DNA of 48,947 bases from Solobacterium sp. (GCA_017469355.1 JAFUGM010000034.1:1-48947), one strand, 5' to 3'. Counted from the stretch's first letter, positions 8,133 through 17,705 are shown. Made by a program: numbers and translations. Notes: a model not told the origin generated them from the sequence alone.

Positions 8133-8219
8133 GTGGTTTCCCCTGATGCCACCCATTCCTGCATCACTATGATTCAATTACTCTATGATCAACATTTCTT
8201 CTCTGAATATAATCTCGTC

Positions 8220-11200
8220 TCAGTTCCACTTATGCAGAAGCTTCATTGCCGTGATTCCCGCAATCATACCTACGAACATTCTTACCGCATAATGCACAGC
8301 AGAGAACGTATCGGCAGTATTTGGAGCCTGGATTACCCCTGAGGGAACGTAAGTTACTGTGCTGCGTGAATTGTCAGGTGTTTTCTTTGTTGTGGAAGAG
8401 GATGGCGACGGTGCAGGAGAAGAAGGTGTTTTGATCTCCACATTCGTAAATTGATATTCCAGTGTCCCCGGAATTGTCATAAACGAACTACCATCGCAAT
8501 GATATTCATATTCGTTGACTGTTCCATCTTCTTCCTGATATGGCAGCGTTACATCCAGTGCTGTGCTTCCGGCAGGGATTACCGCTTCCTGTATGACATC
8601 TTCTCCCGAAGTAATCGTAATCGTTGTATCTTCTTCACACGCTGATGGAAGTTTGAATGTGATTTGAATTGTGGACTGACTGGTAGTCTCATACCCTGAA
8701 AGTCCTGCTTCTTCTACGGTATAAACAATCGGGTTTCCATCGGCGTCACATGCGGGAAGAGATTTAAACTCGGTCTTCCATCCTGTGGCAGATGTCACCT
8801 TACGCTCTTCCAGTTTCTCTCCATTCCCATAGAGAATGAAATTCACAGGCGTTGACGTTCCTTCCCAGGATTTTGTTACAGTGACCTGCGATGTCTCTCG
8901 ATTGGTAAAACCGGACTCTATGGTAATCCATGCCGCATGAGATTCATCGCGGAACGCATTAGCATCCTTTTCTGCGGTACTTGTAATGGTTTGAATCGCT
9001 TCCGTTTCTTCATTTTTGAATACACGAATTGATTCAATGAAATAGTTATACTTCGTAAAGGAATTTACGTTAATGCTGTAGTTTTCCGCCTGGCTCTTAC
9101 ATACCGTCACTTCTATCCGATAAACAGTGTCATCAAACTGTATCAAGGATTCACTGGACGGTACTTCTCTTAAATAATAGGTAAATGTTTTTGTGTCTGG
9201 ATCTGTCAGTGGGAAATTGGAAGGTTCAAATCCAATCCGCTTCTCAAATGTAATCAAGCCAGTTGAATCATTTGTCCCATGGATCACATTGGCGCTGAAA
9301 TCCTCACTGTCTGATAATTCAAACTCAAACTGACCTGCCTCAAGGAATTCATAGGTCTCCCCATTACGTTTGATCAGAGTCTTTTTGGTACTGAGCTCCA
9401 GCGACTTCGGAATTACCAGCTCGCTTCCTTTCCCAAACACCATCGTACCGTTATTCAGAATTCCACCACCATGCGTGAAGGAAGTATTGTTTTTGATCTG
9501 CACCGGAGCTTCGCTGTTTTCTTTTGCGGCTGTTCCAATTGGCGCAGCGGTTAATCCTGCAGTAAAGGAAGAAACCACCTGGTCTGATGTCTTACCGATG
9601 GGCTCCAGTGATTCCCCATCTACACTTCCCTTCCAATTTGCGTATTTACCGTCATACATGATATTTGAAACATATCCGGCAAGGGCAGTGTAATAATCAC
9701 GATATCCTTCTTCACCCAATCTCATGAACACCGGGCTTTCCAGACCATAGGTGTGATCCTGGTTCTTTGTGGATCCTTCTCCCGAAACATGAAGCTGAGC
9801 AGGGTCGCCCGCACGATTGTTAAAGATGGAAGCACCGTAATCAAAGATAACGGTACGGCCAGTTCCGCATCCCGCAAAACCGCCGCCGAATCCATATGCC
9901 TGGTTTTCTGTAATCGCCGCGCCGAAGGGAATTTCAAAGATCTTTGATTTATCGGAGTTAAAGATCGCGCCGCCGCCCCAGTCTACATAAGTTTTATCTT
10001 TTCCATCAATAACTGCGTGAACCTCACTGACATCCGAGTAGTCCTCGTTATACACATACCCGGTACGGTTATTCGTAAATGTTCCTGCCGCTAGTGTCAC
10101 CGTTGTCACATTGGGATCACCGCCAATAGAAAGTGCGCCGCCCTCATGAAGCTCTGCCAGATTTCCATCAAAGGTTCCTCCGTAGATGTTCAGGTTCACA
10201 CCACCGAAGATAATCGCACCGCCACTGGACATGGCAGAGTTTTTATCAAATCTTACCGCATTGTTATTCATCGATACGGTTTCGGCATTGACTCCGGTCT
10301 TATTCTCATTGATGGAGTTCTGGCCAACATTCATATCCGCTTTTCCGGAGACATTCACGGCACCACCACCGGTAAGCCAGTCTGTACTTGATGCGTAGTT
10401 TCTGGTAAAGGTGCCCTGTTCCAGTAGGAAAGTACGCTTTGTATCGTTTACGCCATTTGGCGCATTTACAGAAATCGCTCCACCAATCAATGCGCGGTTC
10501 TTTGTAAATGTGTTTGTTGAACTGTCACTCACAGCCATCAGACTTACCGCAGGTGCTGATTTAGTCAATGTGAGATCTCCGCCGGTATAAATCGCTCCGC
10601 CTTGTCCCTGAAGTACGGTATTAGAAGTGAAGGTATGCCCGGTCAGCGTGAGGCTGGTGTTGTAGATCGCAATCGCACCACCGTTTCCGCTTTCTGCCTG
10701 ATTATTTTCAAATGTGTTATTCGATACAGTTTGGAAGGTATATGTCGAATTGGAGTCCACGTTGATAGCTCCGCCATTGTTTGTTGCGATATTAGAAGTG
10801 AATGTGCTGTCTTTGATTGTAATTGTAGCGCTGCTGTTGCTCATGAAACTTACAGCGCCGCCATTTCCTGCCTGATTATTGCAAAATGAAGCGCCTTGAA
10901 TTATCACATTGTTCTGTGTGCCGGACAGCTTCAGTGCTCCGCCATCCCCATTCGCTCCTGCTTGATTTCCTTCAAATCTCGCATCGGTAATTGAAACCTC
11001 ACCACTTTCATGTACGGTGACTGCTCCGCCTCCGGTAACTGCTGTATTATCTTTAAATGTCGCGCCACTAATCACTAGCTTTGACTGGTTTCCATCGATA
11101 CGAATCGCTCCGCCATCTTCCTGGGTTGCCTTGTTTCCTTCAATACGAGCAGTGGAGTTCAGAGTTAATGTGCTTCCATTTCCATTCACATAAACTGCAC

Positions 11201-12797
11201 CGGCTCCCTTGGCAGTATTGTTGATCAGGCTTCCATTAATAGTGATCGTTGAGATTCCGTTACTGATAATCGCTCCGCCAAGGCCCCAATACTGGGATTC
11301 ATCCTGATTTGTATTGTTGGAGAGTGTAATCTTTTCTCCCACAATTAGATTTGCGGATTTCACAAAGAACGCAGTGTTTGTGGCACCGGAAATCGTAGAA
11401 TTCGCTTCATTGGAATTTTTTAATGTCAGCTTCTTGCCGGATGGGACCGTAATGGTTCCTTCATTGATTCGAAGATTGTGTCCATTCAGATCAATTGAAG
11501 CTTCCGTTCCGTTTACTTCAAACGGATGATGACTTCCGTCATCTGTGATGTCTCCAGCTAATACCGCACTGCGTCCTGAAGACATTACTGCCGCAAGCTC
11601 ATCCCAGTCGCTTACGTTTACGATATCCCCTTCCGGAATTGGAAGGATGGTCAGCTGCACTGTCTCTGTAACTGTCGGAGTACTGGTTGAGGCTACCGTC
11701 AGAGCGACTGTTTTCTTTTCATTCACCGTTCCAGCTGTAATCGTTAATCCATTCACTGTCACGGGATCACCCGCATTCGCAGTTACCGTTACTGACTTAT
11801 CTGAGGTATCGTCTGGCTGTACCTTCACCTGTAATGTCAAAGTATCTTCGCTGAAGAGGATCGCAGAAGATGGCTGTACTGTGATTGACTCTGCCGGCTG
11901 ATCTGCGACTGATACGTTGATCTGCAGTTTTACTTCCGGTTTATCCTCTGCGGTTACGGTAAGTGTAGCTTCCCCTGCCTTTACCGCATGAATTACACCG
12001 CTGTCACTAACTGTAAATATATCCAAGTTGGAAGAAGAGTATTTCAATGTTTGATTTGTCGCGTCTGTTGGTACAACGGAAAACATTGTGCTGACATCCT
12101 TATCGCTGTTTGTCTTTAATGAGAGGGTATCTCCTCCTGAAAATTGAATTCCAGAAGGATAGACATGAGCAGCGGTCACCGTCACAGTACAGATCTCATT
12201 TGTGTCTGAGTCACTGAGAGACGCAGTGATATCTGCTGTTCCTGCACTGATTCCTTTGATCAATCCATTTTCTACAGTTACCACATCAGTATTACTGGAT
12301 GTCCAGGTTATCGCATGGCCCACAGGATTGGAGCACGCTTTTAAAGTATATGTCTCGTCCACCGCAAAGGTGTAGTTCGTCTTCGATAGCTTAACGCCAG
12401 GGGTGGCTGTTTCTGGCTTTCCATAGACATCTACACTTGCGGTTTTTTGACTATCCCCTTCAGTAATCGTTGCGGTCACCCTAACCGCCTTATCATCATC
12501 GAAAAGCTCCTTGATCGTACAAGTCGTACCATTTGACCCACTGACAATTTCAACTCTGGTGGTGTCAGCGGATTCCCATGTGATTGTCTGACCCTCTGCT
12601 AAATCGCAGTCAATCGAAAGCGTTGTTGTCTTATTGATTTCCAGCGGTATTGCGTCAGGCTGGTCAAAATCCCATTCATGAACAATCCTGAAGTCAGATA
12701 TCTCCGCATGAACGGACAACACCAATGGCTCTGTTACAGCGATTCCCAGAATGACTGCACATAAAATGGTAAAAAGCTTTTTATACATGTTCCGCAT
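8220..12797 (-). CDS. Large repeat-rich surface protein (Big-2, Pmp-like beta-helix, pilin-type domains)
   Basis: The best start is the ATG at 12797, 9 nt after GAGGTG, giving 1525 residues. A signal peptide (MRNMYKKLFTILCAVILGIA… cut after VHA) is followed by several bacterial Ig-like (Big-2) modules with VSVADQP/ITWTSSNTDV-type motifs (about 35-400). Residues about 420-1030 form a parallel beta-helix rich in GGAI/GGAL and FxxN repeats, as in chlamydial Pmp-type proteins. Then come an FctA/Spy0128-like domain, a CnaB-like module starting TVTKSWEG, and a Pro/Ser/Thr stalk. The C-terminus is APNTADTF + hydrophobic segment + HKWN, resembling a sortase signal but with TA in place of TG. Likely an adhesin; the ligand is unknown. 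Confidence 0.85.
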   Translation of the reverse strand: MRNMYKKLFTILCAVILGIAVTEPLVLSVHAEISDFRIVHEWDFDQPDAIPLEINKTTTLSIDCDLAEGQTITWESADTTRVEIVSGSNGTTCTIKELFDDDKAVRVTATITEGDSQKTASVDVYGKPETATPGVKLSKTNYTFAVDETYTLKACSNPVGHAITWTSSNTDVVTVENGLIKGISAGTADITASLSDSDTNEICTVTVTAAHVYPSGIQFSGGDTLSLKTNSDKDVSTMFSVVPTDATNQTLKYSSSNLDIFTVSDSGVIHAVKAGEATLTVTAEDKPEVKLQINVSVADQPAESITVQPSSAILFSEDTLTLQVKVQPDDTSDKSVTVTANAGDPVTVNGLTITAGTVNEKKTVALTVASTSTPTVTETVQLTILPIPEGDIVNVSDWDELAAVMSSGRSAVLAGDITDDGSHHPFEVNGTEASIDLNGHNLRINEGTITVPSGKKLTLKNSNEANSTISGATNTAFFVKSANLIVGEKITLSNNTNQDESQYWGLGGAIISNGISTITINGSLINNTAKGAGAVYVNGNGSTLTLNSTARIEGNKATQEDGGAIRIDGNQSKLVISGATFKDNTAVTGGGAVTVHESGEVSITDARFEGNQAGANGDGGALKLSGTQNNVIIQGASFCNNQAGNGGAVSFMSNSSATITIKDSTFTSNIATNNGGAINVDSNSTYTFQTVSNNTFENNQAESGNGGAIAIYNTSLTLTGHTFTSNTVLQGQGGAIYTGGDLTLTKSAPAVSLMAVSDSSTNTFTKNRALIGGAISVNAPNGVNDTKRTFLLEQGTFTRNYASSTDWLTGGGAVNVSGKADMNVGQNSINENKTGVNAETVSMNNNAVRFDKNSAMSSGGAIIFGGVNLNIYGGTFDGNLAELHEGGALSIGGDPNVTTVTLAAGTFTNNRTGYVYNEDYSDVSEVHAVIDGKDKTYVDWGGGAIFNSDKSKIFEIPFGAAITENQAYGFGGGFAGCGTGRTVIFDYGASIFNNRAGDPAQLHVSGEGSTKNQDHTYGLESPVFMRLGEEGYRDYYTALAGYVSNIMYDGKYANWKGSVDGESLEPIGKTSDQVVSSFTAGLTAAPIGTAAKENSEAPVQIKNNTSFTHGGGILNNGTMVFGKGSELVIPKSLELSTKKTLIKRNGETYEFLEAGQFEFELSDSEDFSANVIHGTNDSTGLITFEKRIGFEPSNFPLTDPDTKTFTYYLREVPSSESLIQFDDTVYRIEVTVCKSQAENYSINVNSFTKYNYFIESIRVFKNEETEAIQTITSTAEKDANAFRDESHAAWITIESGFTNRETSQVTVTKSWEGTSTPVNFILYGNGEKLEERKVTSATGWKTEFKSLPACDADGNPIVYTVEEAGLSGYETTSQSTIQITFKLPSACEEDTTITITSGEDVIQEAVIPAGSTALDVTLPYQEEDGTVNEYEYHCDGSSFMTIPGTLEYQFTNVEIKTPSSPAPSPSSSTTKKTPDNSRSTVTYVPSGVIQAPNTADTFSAVHYAVRMFVGMIAGITAMKLLHKWN

Positions 12798-12866
12798 AGT
12801 TCTGCACACCTCGTAATTCCTGTTTCGCTCGCATCTTAACATGCGAAAATTCGCCGAATTCCGGGT

Positions 12867-12894
12867 ACGTCAAAAACTCACAAGAAACGTCAAA
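12867..12894. repeat. Direct repeat ACGTCAAA, 20-bp period, upstream of surface protein gene
   Basis: ACGTCAAA occurs at 12867-12874 and 12887-12894; on the minus strand each reads TTTGACGT and includes a -35-like TTGACG. Downstream CGCAT-GTTAAG-ATGCG forms a small dyad (about 12830-12845). This may be the promoter/operator of the surface protein gene, but no strong -10 was found. Confidence 0.35.
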
Positions 12895-12932
12895 TTGTCC
12901 TAAATTCAGAATAATTTTTGAGGATAAAGGGC

Positions 12933-12963
12933 ATAAAAAAACCGGGCAATATTCAACCCGGTT
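12933..12963 (-). terminator. Terminator of the C69 peptidase gene
   Basis: AACCGGG (12940-12946) pairs with CCCGGTT (12957-12963); the minus strand continues with seven T. It lies just after the peptidase stop codon and isolates that gene from the surface protein gene. Confidence 0.88.
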
Positions 12964-12968
12964 AAGAC

Positions 12969-14429
12969 TCAATGATCTGCTCTGGAATAGCCGTCTTTCA
13001 TTAATGTGGTCGCCGTCAGAAGCACCTTGTTCAGTGTTTTGATCGTCTCTTTTTTCGCCATGGCACAGAGTGCTTCGTTGGCCTCTTCCAATAGCGTAAA
13101 AGATTTCTCCTTGATCATCTTCTGATCATATTCGTTCAGAATACGATGTCCTTCTGACATCACCGCCATCTGATAGCGTTCAATATTCTGGATCGATGCG
13201 CCATAGCTCGCATCCGCAAGTGCCGCAATCAGCCTGCTTCCCCAATAGAAGTTATCGGTAGAAGTATCCAGTGTTACCGAACTGAGATAGGATGGCAACT
13301 TTGCGACATTCGTATATATCGGTAAGGCGGCGTTGAATGCGTTTGGCCCATAGAAGATCCATTCGATACCCTGAAGTGCTTCAGGCATATAGCCACGGAT
13401 CTGACAGATAGTTGTAACACCAGTACGATTGATTCCAATCGGACGGTAGATTCCCTTTCGCTGGTCTTCTGTTTTCTGATAGGGATTGTAGGGAGTTCCC
13501 TGATAGTAGGAAGACAGAATATATTTCATATCTTCCGGGGTGATTTTCCGCTCGGGTGTGAGTGCCCAGGGAATATTGTCACTTTCTGGCGTATAGTCCG
13601 CCTGTTCTCCATCCCAGCGAATGGTCGTGGGATTAAAGAACCGACCGATAAACCATGCGCGGGGATTGTTATAAATATGATCGGAATCGCTGTGTGACCC
13701 AAATACATTTCTCGGATTGAATGTGCCGTCTGTATTACAGTCCAGGTGATTCTTCTCCACGAACTCTTTCAGATCAGAAGAACACAGATGTTCCTTCTTT
13801 TCCCCATAGGCATCCTCAAAGTCAAAGGAATCAATTCCCTGACGATTCGGCATGATGACATACTGTTCATCCTTTACCCGCTTTGCCATCCAATGATGTC
13901 CGCCAATGGTTTCGAGATACCATACTTCATCCGCATCATTGAACGCGATGCCGTTGGACTCATACGTTCCATATTCCTCCAAAAGTGCCCCAAGGCGTAA
14001 TACACCTTCTCTTGCGCTTCTGATATAAGGAAGTACGAGCACTACGAAATCCTCTTCCCCAAATCCGCCGATCACTTCCGGTTCGGTTCGGGTTTTCTTT
14101 TTATACTCCACATACGGGTCTGCCCCCAATACCAGAGGATTGGTGGTAATGGTTTCGGTTGCGGTCATCCCGACATTTGCCTCATTGATTCCGCTGGCTG
14201 CCCAGATTCCATCCTTGGGATCCACACTGGGACAGGCTGTGTAACGAAGCGGATGATCGGGAAGTTCAATCTTCCGATGTCCGATCACACTCTTATACTG
14301 CTTTTTCTGCTTTTCCGGGGTAACGACAACGGTCTTCTTCACGTCATAAAAGCCGTCATCGGTACGGGCGATCATAGTTGATCCGTCATAGCTGGCCTTC
14401 TTACCGACCAGTATTGTTGTACATGGCAT
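12969..14429 (-). CDS. C69-family dipeptidase (PepD-like)
   Basis: A 486-residue Ntn-hydrolase cleaving dipeptides in the cytoplasm. The start chosen is ATG 14429, preceded by GGAGGAAACTT; the frame is open 12 codons further but without a ribosome site. The N-terminal MPCTTILVGKKAS places the nucleophilic Cys3 almost at the N-terminus, with the typical DGSTMIARTDD following. Further family blocks are GINEANVGMTATET, IRSAREGVLRLG and YLETIGGHHW. It is a single gene with its own terminator, divergent from kptA. Substrate range cannot be read from sequence. Confidence 0.92.
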   Translation of the reverse strand: MPCTTILVGKKASYDGSTMIARTDDGFYDVKKTVVVTPEKQKKQYKSVIGHRKIELPDHPLRYTACPSVDPKDGIWAASGINEANVGMTATETITTNPLVLGADPYVEYKKKTRTEPEVIGGFGEEDFVVLVLPYIRSAREGVLRLGALLEEYGTYESNGIAFNDADEVWYLETIGGHHWMAKRVKDEQYVIMPNRQGIDSFDFEDAYGEKKEHLCSSDLKEFVEKNHLDCNTDGTFNPRNVFGSHSDSDHIYNNPRAWFIGRFFNPTTIRWDGEQADYTPESDNIPWALTPERKITPEDMKYILSSYYQGTPYNPYQKTEDQRKGIYRPIGINRTGVTTICQIRGYMPEALQGIEWIFYGPNAFNAALPIYTNVAKLPSYLSSVTLDTSTDNFYWGSRLIAALADASYGASIQNIERYQMAVMSEGHRILNEYDQKMIKEKSFTLLEEANEALCAMAKKETIKTLNKVLLTATTLMKDGYSRADH

Positions 14430-14526
14430 AAGTTTCCTCCAAGTTCCAGATATAATTTTATGCATTTCCCTTCAGAATGGAACTCAAACACCTGCGCAGA
14501 ATCTTAAAACATGCGATACTTCAGCT

Positions 14527-15111
14527 ATGAGCCAGACTACCTCTACCAGTAAATACCTGAGCCTGATCCTGCGTCATAAACCGGAAGCTGTCGGAATTAC
14601 GCTGGATGGGCATGGGTGGGCACACACAGCTGAACTGATTCACCAGGTAAATCAAACCCATCCCTTAACCATGGAACTGCTGGAAGAGATTGTTCGCACA
14701 GATGAAAAACAGCGCTTCTCATTCAATGAGGATAAAACAAAGATCCGGGCCAATCAGGGCCATTCCATTCCAGTGGATGTGGAGATGGAGGAAGGAGAAC
14801 CTCCCGAGCTTCTCTACCATGGGACAGGAGAGAAGTATGTCGCTTCTATATTGAAACAGGGGCTCCTGCCAAAAAGCAGGTTATATGTTCATCTTTCAAC
14901 CGATACTTCCACCGCCCGCAAGGTTGGCTCCCGTCATGGGAACCCAATGATATTCCTGGTACAGGCAGGACAGATGTATCGGGATGGATATGTCTTTCGC
15001 TACTCAGAAAACGGAATCTGGATGACCAAACAGGTTCCAGTATCCTATCTCATCCTGTTAGATAAATGGAGTAATGATGATGAAACGAACCGTTATACCA
15101 ACTACCGCTGA
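14527..15111 (+). CDS. kptA: RNA 2'-phosphotransferase (Tpt1/KptA family)
   Basis: A 194-residue enzyme that transfers an RNA 2'-phosphate to NAD+, releasing ADP-ribose 1'',2''-cyclic phosphate and nicotinamide. Diagnostic blocks are LSLILRHKPE (Arg18, His19), IRANQGHS, LYHGTGEKYVASILKQGL and the C-terminal MTKQVPVSYL. Bacteria with kptA generally lack the tRNA splicing pathway of eukaryotes, so the natural substrate is unclear. Its last 38 nt overlap the next gene, suggesting a tightly linked pair. Confidence 0.95.
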   Translation: MSQTTSTSKYLSLILRHKPEAVGITLDGHGWAHTAELIHQVNQTHPLTMELLEEIVRTDEKQRFSFNEDKTKIRANQGHSIPVDVEMEEGEPPELLYHGTGEKYVASILKQGLLPKSRLYVHLSTDTSTARKVGSRHGNPMIFLVQAGQMYRDGYVFRYSENGIWMTKQVPVSYLILLDKWSNDDETNRYTNYR

Positions 15112-16063
15112 TGTCGGGCCAAACCGACTTGACCCACGCGTCAAAGAGCAACTGAAAACCAAACCATGGAATGGGGACTTTTATACGCCCTACCACCCTT
15201 CGCCAGAGACGATTGATCTATTCTCTGCCCGCGCAGCTGCAGGATATGGAACAGATCTCTCGCATGACATCCAGTCTGAATCTTTCAATATTCCTGCCCC
15301 AGGTCATTACATCCCCGCAAGGAAATACTTCTCAGCGCATCCTTCCAGTAATCTCATTCTGTTTCTTCATGGTGGCGGCTTTACGGTCGGATCAGTTGAA
15401 CATAAAGACAGCCAATGTCGGTATCTTGCGCAGATGTCCAAGTCTACCGTCATCTCTCTTGATTATCGGCTTGCGCCGGAAACCATGTATCCCGGGGCAG
15501 TAGAAGATGTTCTGGCAGGTTTAGACTATTGTGCTCATCTTCCCCATGACCATCTGATCATCGGCGGAGATTCTGCCGGCGCATGTCTCAGTGCCAATGG
15601 AATCTTTGCGGCGAAGGTTAAGGTGGATTATGCGTTCTTCTATTATGGGGCGTTCGATCTGGAATCCGCAGAACATATGGAAGAACCCTGGTCCTATGAT
15701 CGCTATTGTTGTGTAGAAGAAGAAAAAGATCTGATCTATAACCGGCTCAACCGATTCCGTCGTCTTAGTGAAGAGATGAAGGTGCTGTATCTGCCAGAGG
15801 GGATCTCTGCTTCTTCCCCGGATGTTTCCCCACAATATAAAACTGACTTCACCTGTTTCCCACCTACCCTGTTCCTGATTGCGGAATATGACTATTACCG
15901 CTTCTGTAATGAATCGTTCGCCGCAAAGCTTGAAGCAGCTGGTGTTCCCGCAGAAATCCTGTTCTATGAAGGTGTAGATCACGGCTTCTTTGATCGGCTT
16001 GGCGCACTCCCTCAGGCAAAACACTCGATCGAAGCGATCGCCTCAAGAATCAAAATGCTTTAA
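15074..16063 (+). CDS. Alpha/beta hydrolase, HSL-type esterase
   Basis: A 329-residue hydrolase of the hormone-sensitive-lipase group. It shows the oxyanion motif HGGGFTVG, the nucleophile elbow GGDSAGA, the acid region AEYDYYR and the catalytic His in GVDHGFFDR. The gene begins in a run of three ATG codons (15074, 15077, 15080) after TGGAGTA; which is used is uncertain. It overlaps kptA by 38 nt, an unusually long coding overlap, and ends at a terminator. It probably cleaves small acyl esters; no secretion signal is seen. Confidence 0.9.
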   Translation: MMMKRTVIPTTADVGPNRLDPRVKEQLKTKPWNGDFYTPYHPSPETIDLFSARAAAGYGTDLSHDIQSESFNIPAPGHYIPARKYFSAHPSSNLILFLHGGGFTVGSVEHKDSQCRYLAQMSKSTVISLDYRLAPETMYPGAVEDVLAGLDYCAHLPHDHLIIGGDSAGACLSANGIFAAKVKVDYAFFYYGAFDLESAEHMEEPWSYDRYCCVEEEKDLIYNRLNRFRRLSEEMKVLYLPEGISASSPDVSPQYKTDFTCFPPTLFLIAEYDYYRFCNESFAAKLEAAGVPAEILFYEGVDHGFFDRLGALPQAKHSIEAIASRIKML

Positions 16064-16090
16064 CCCCCAACATTCCTCTATCCATGCTTG

Positions 16091-16114
16091 ACCGTTCCGC
16101 AAGGAACGGTTTTA
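16091..16114 (+). terminator. Terminator of the kptA-hydrolase operon
   Basis: ACCGTTCC-GCAA-GGAACGGT (16091-16110) followed by TTTAT, 28 bp after the hydrolase stop codon. Confidence 0.88.
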
Positions 16115-16133
16115 TCGTGGTCTCAAGAGACCC

Positions 16134-16469
16134 ATGATATCTGTCAGTGAGCTTTGTAGAAGAGCAGGAGTAACGAGAAAAACACTGTTTTACTATGATC
16201 GGATCGGACTTCTGAAACCGGTAAAACGAGTCGGCAGACAACAGGCTAAACAGTACGATGAAACCTCTGTCATTCGCCTGCGCGAAATCCGCCGGTATCG
16301 GAGTGCAGGTCTTTCTCTTTCAGAGATTCGCCGCCTTCTGGATGAGGAATCTGCGGATCGGCTTATGATACTGAATACCGCATTATCACGGTTATACCGG
16401 GAATATGACGCTCTTTCACAGATGATCATGAATCTTACTTCACTCATAGAGAAGGAGACTACGTTATGA
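16134..16469 (+). CDS. MerR-family transcriptional regulator
   Basis: A 111-residue regulator with an N-terminal MerR winged helix (ISVSELCRRAGVTRKTLFYY, then DRIGLLKP) and a helical dimerisation arm (about 75-108). No C-terminal effector domain or metal-binding Cys cluster follows, so it is a minimal MerR protein. Its stop overlaps the start of the zinc-ribbon membrane protein gene by 4 nt, making that protein the probable regulatory partner or target. The ATG lies 24 bp after the preceding terminator, leaving almost no room for a promoter; transcription may start within the terminator region or by read-through. Confidence 0.85.
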   Translation: MISVSELCRRAGVTRKTLFYYDRIGLLKPVKRVGRQQAKQYDETSVIRLREIRRYRSAGLSLSEIRRLLDEESADRLMILNTALSRLYREYDALSQMIMNLTSLIEKETTL

Positions 16470-17662
16470 AACTGATTTATCTATCGTGCCCAGTATGCGG
16501 AACCGCGTTGACGGTTGAGGCAGACAGAGACAAGACATTTTGTACAAACTGTGGTTCAGAGATTACGCTTAACGCTTCCCCACCAGCGAAGAAACAGAGC
16601 CATCCGGTTCGTACCATCCTGCTCTGGCTGATTTTCTTTCCCGTTATGGCAACACTGTTTCTATGGCGCTCGGAGCTCTGTAACCAATGGGATCGTAAGC
16701 TGAAGGCTGCTCTAACCGCATTTCTCTGGATCGCAGTACTTGTGTTCGGACTGAATGGAAGAACTTCCAGTCTCCAGTCCATCATTCCATCAAAGCCCGT
16801 CACTATAAAAGCGAATCGAATTTCCTTTGGCAGCGGGTTCTACAATACGATTACCCCTTCCGATGATGCGACGATTACCTTTCAGAAAAACCATGTGGTA
16901 GAGATTGAAGTTCCAATCTATGTAGAATCTACTCCTTCACGCAGTATTGAACGCATCTTTTCTGAACATGATCTGAATCTCAAGGACTTTCAATTAACTC
17001 GGGAATTGCTGGAGATAAATGGGTTCTCCTTATCTCTTTCAGGCTCTGGAAACGAAGCCTCTCATAACCGTAATGAACTGAAAGAATTACTTGACCTTCC
17101 ACCGGGTGAAACCGCAGTACGATTCGTGTTTGATCGAGGTGCTTACGTGGAATCGAAGTTTCAGGAAGTTTCGTTTCTGGAATTTAAACTGACTCTGGAA
17201 TATCAAGGTATCGGTGAGTATGAAGGAGTGAACGTCAAGATTCCGTTCCAGCTCACCATCACACCGCAACCCTCACCAGAAGAACGTGAGGAGATGATCA
17301 CAGAGTCTGCAGAACGCATCGAAGAAATACAAGAAGAGGTACCGGAGGAACCGGTAGAAGAAGAGATCCTGGAAGAGGTCGAAGAACGCCCCACCTCAAC
17401 CGGAATTAGACCGGAAGTAAAAGATGCGATCGACAGCTACGAAGCCTTCATCGATGAATATATTGAGTTCATGGAGGTTTATGAAAGCACTGATAATCCT
17501 GCTTCTCTTTTAATGGAATATGCCTCATATATGAAAAAGCTTTCCGATATGGAACAAGAGATGGACGCATTAGACGATACCGATCTTACCGATGAAGAAA
17601 GTCTATATTACGCAGAAGTGGTATTACGATGTGATCAGAAGCTGCTTCAGGCAATGCAGTAA
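16466..17662 (+). CDS. Zinc-ribbon membrane protein of unknown function
   Basis: A 398-residue protein. A zinc ribbon at the N-terminus has paired cysteines CPVCG (9, 12) and CTNCG (27, 30). Two hydrophobic segments follow (about 49-67 and 84-101), then an extracellular or periplasm-like beta-rich region, a long Glu-rich stretch (about 268-310, with repeated EEVPEEPVEEE-type sequence) and a helical C-terminus. The architecture suggests a cytoplasmic zinc finger linked to an outside domain. It is co-translated with the MerR gene (4-nt overlap). I recognise no family for the outer domain. Confidence 0.75.
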   Translation: MKLIYLSCPVCGTALTVEADRDKTFCTNCGSEITLNASPPAKKQSHPVRTILLWLIFFPVMATLFLWRSELCNQWDRKLKAALTAFLWIAVLVFGLNGRTSSLQSIIPSKPVTIKANRISFGSGFYNTITPSDDATITFQKNHVVEIEVPIYVESTPSRSIERIFSEHDLNLKDFQLTRELLEINGFSLSLSGSGNEASHNRNELKELLDLPPGETAVRFVFDRGAYVESKFQEVSFLEFKLTLEYQGIGEYEGVNVKIPFQLTITPQPSPEEREEMITESAERIEEIQEEVPEEPVEEEILEEVEERPTSTGIRPEVKDAIDSYEAFIDEYIEFMEVYESTDNPASLLMEYASYMKKLSDMEQEMDALDDTDLTDEESLYYAEVVLRCDQKLLQAMQ

Positions 17663-17668
17663 TGCATA

Positions 17669-17693
17669 ATGGCAGAGGTAAGCCCTCTGCCAT
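17669..17693. terminator. Bidirectional terminator between convergent genes
   Basis: ATGGCAGAGG-TAAGC-CCTCTGCCAT, a perfect 10-bp stem between the stop codons of the zinc-ribbon gene (plus) and the HAD gene (minus). T-rich sequence follows on the plus side. Confidence 0.75.
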
Positions 17694-17705
17694 CATTTCA
17701 TATAT

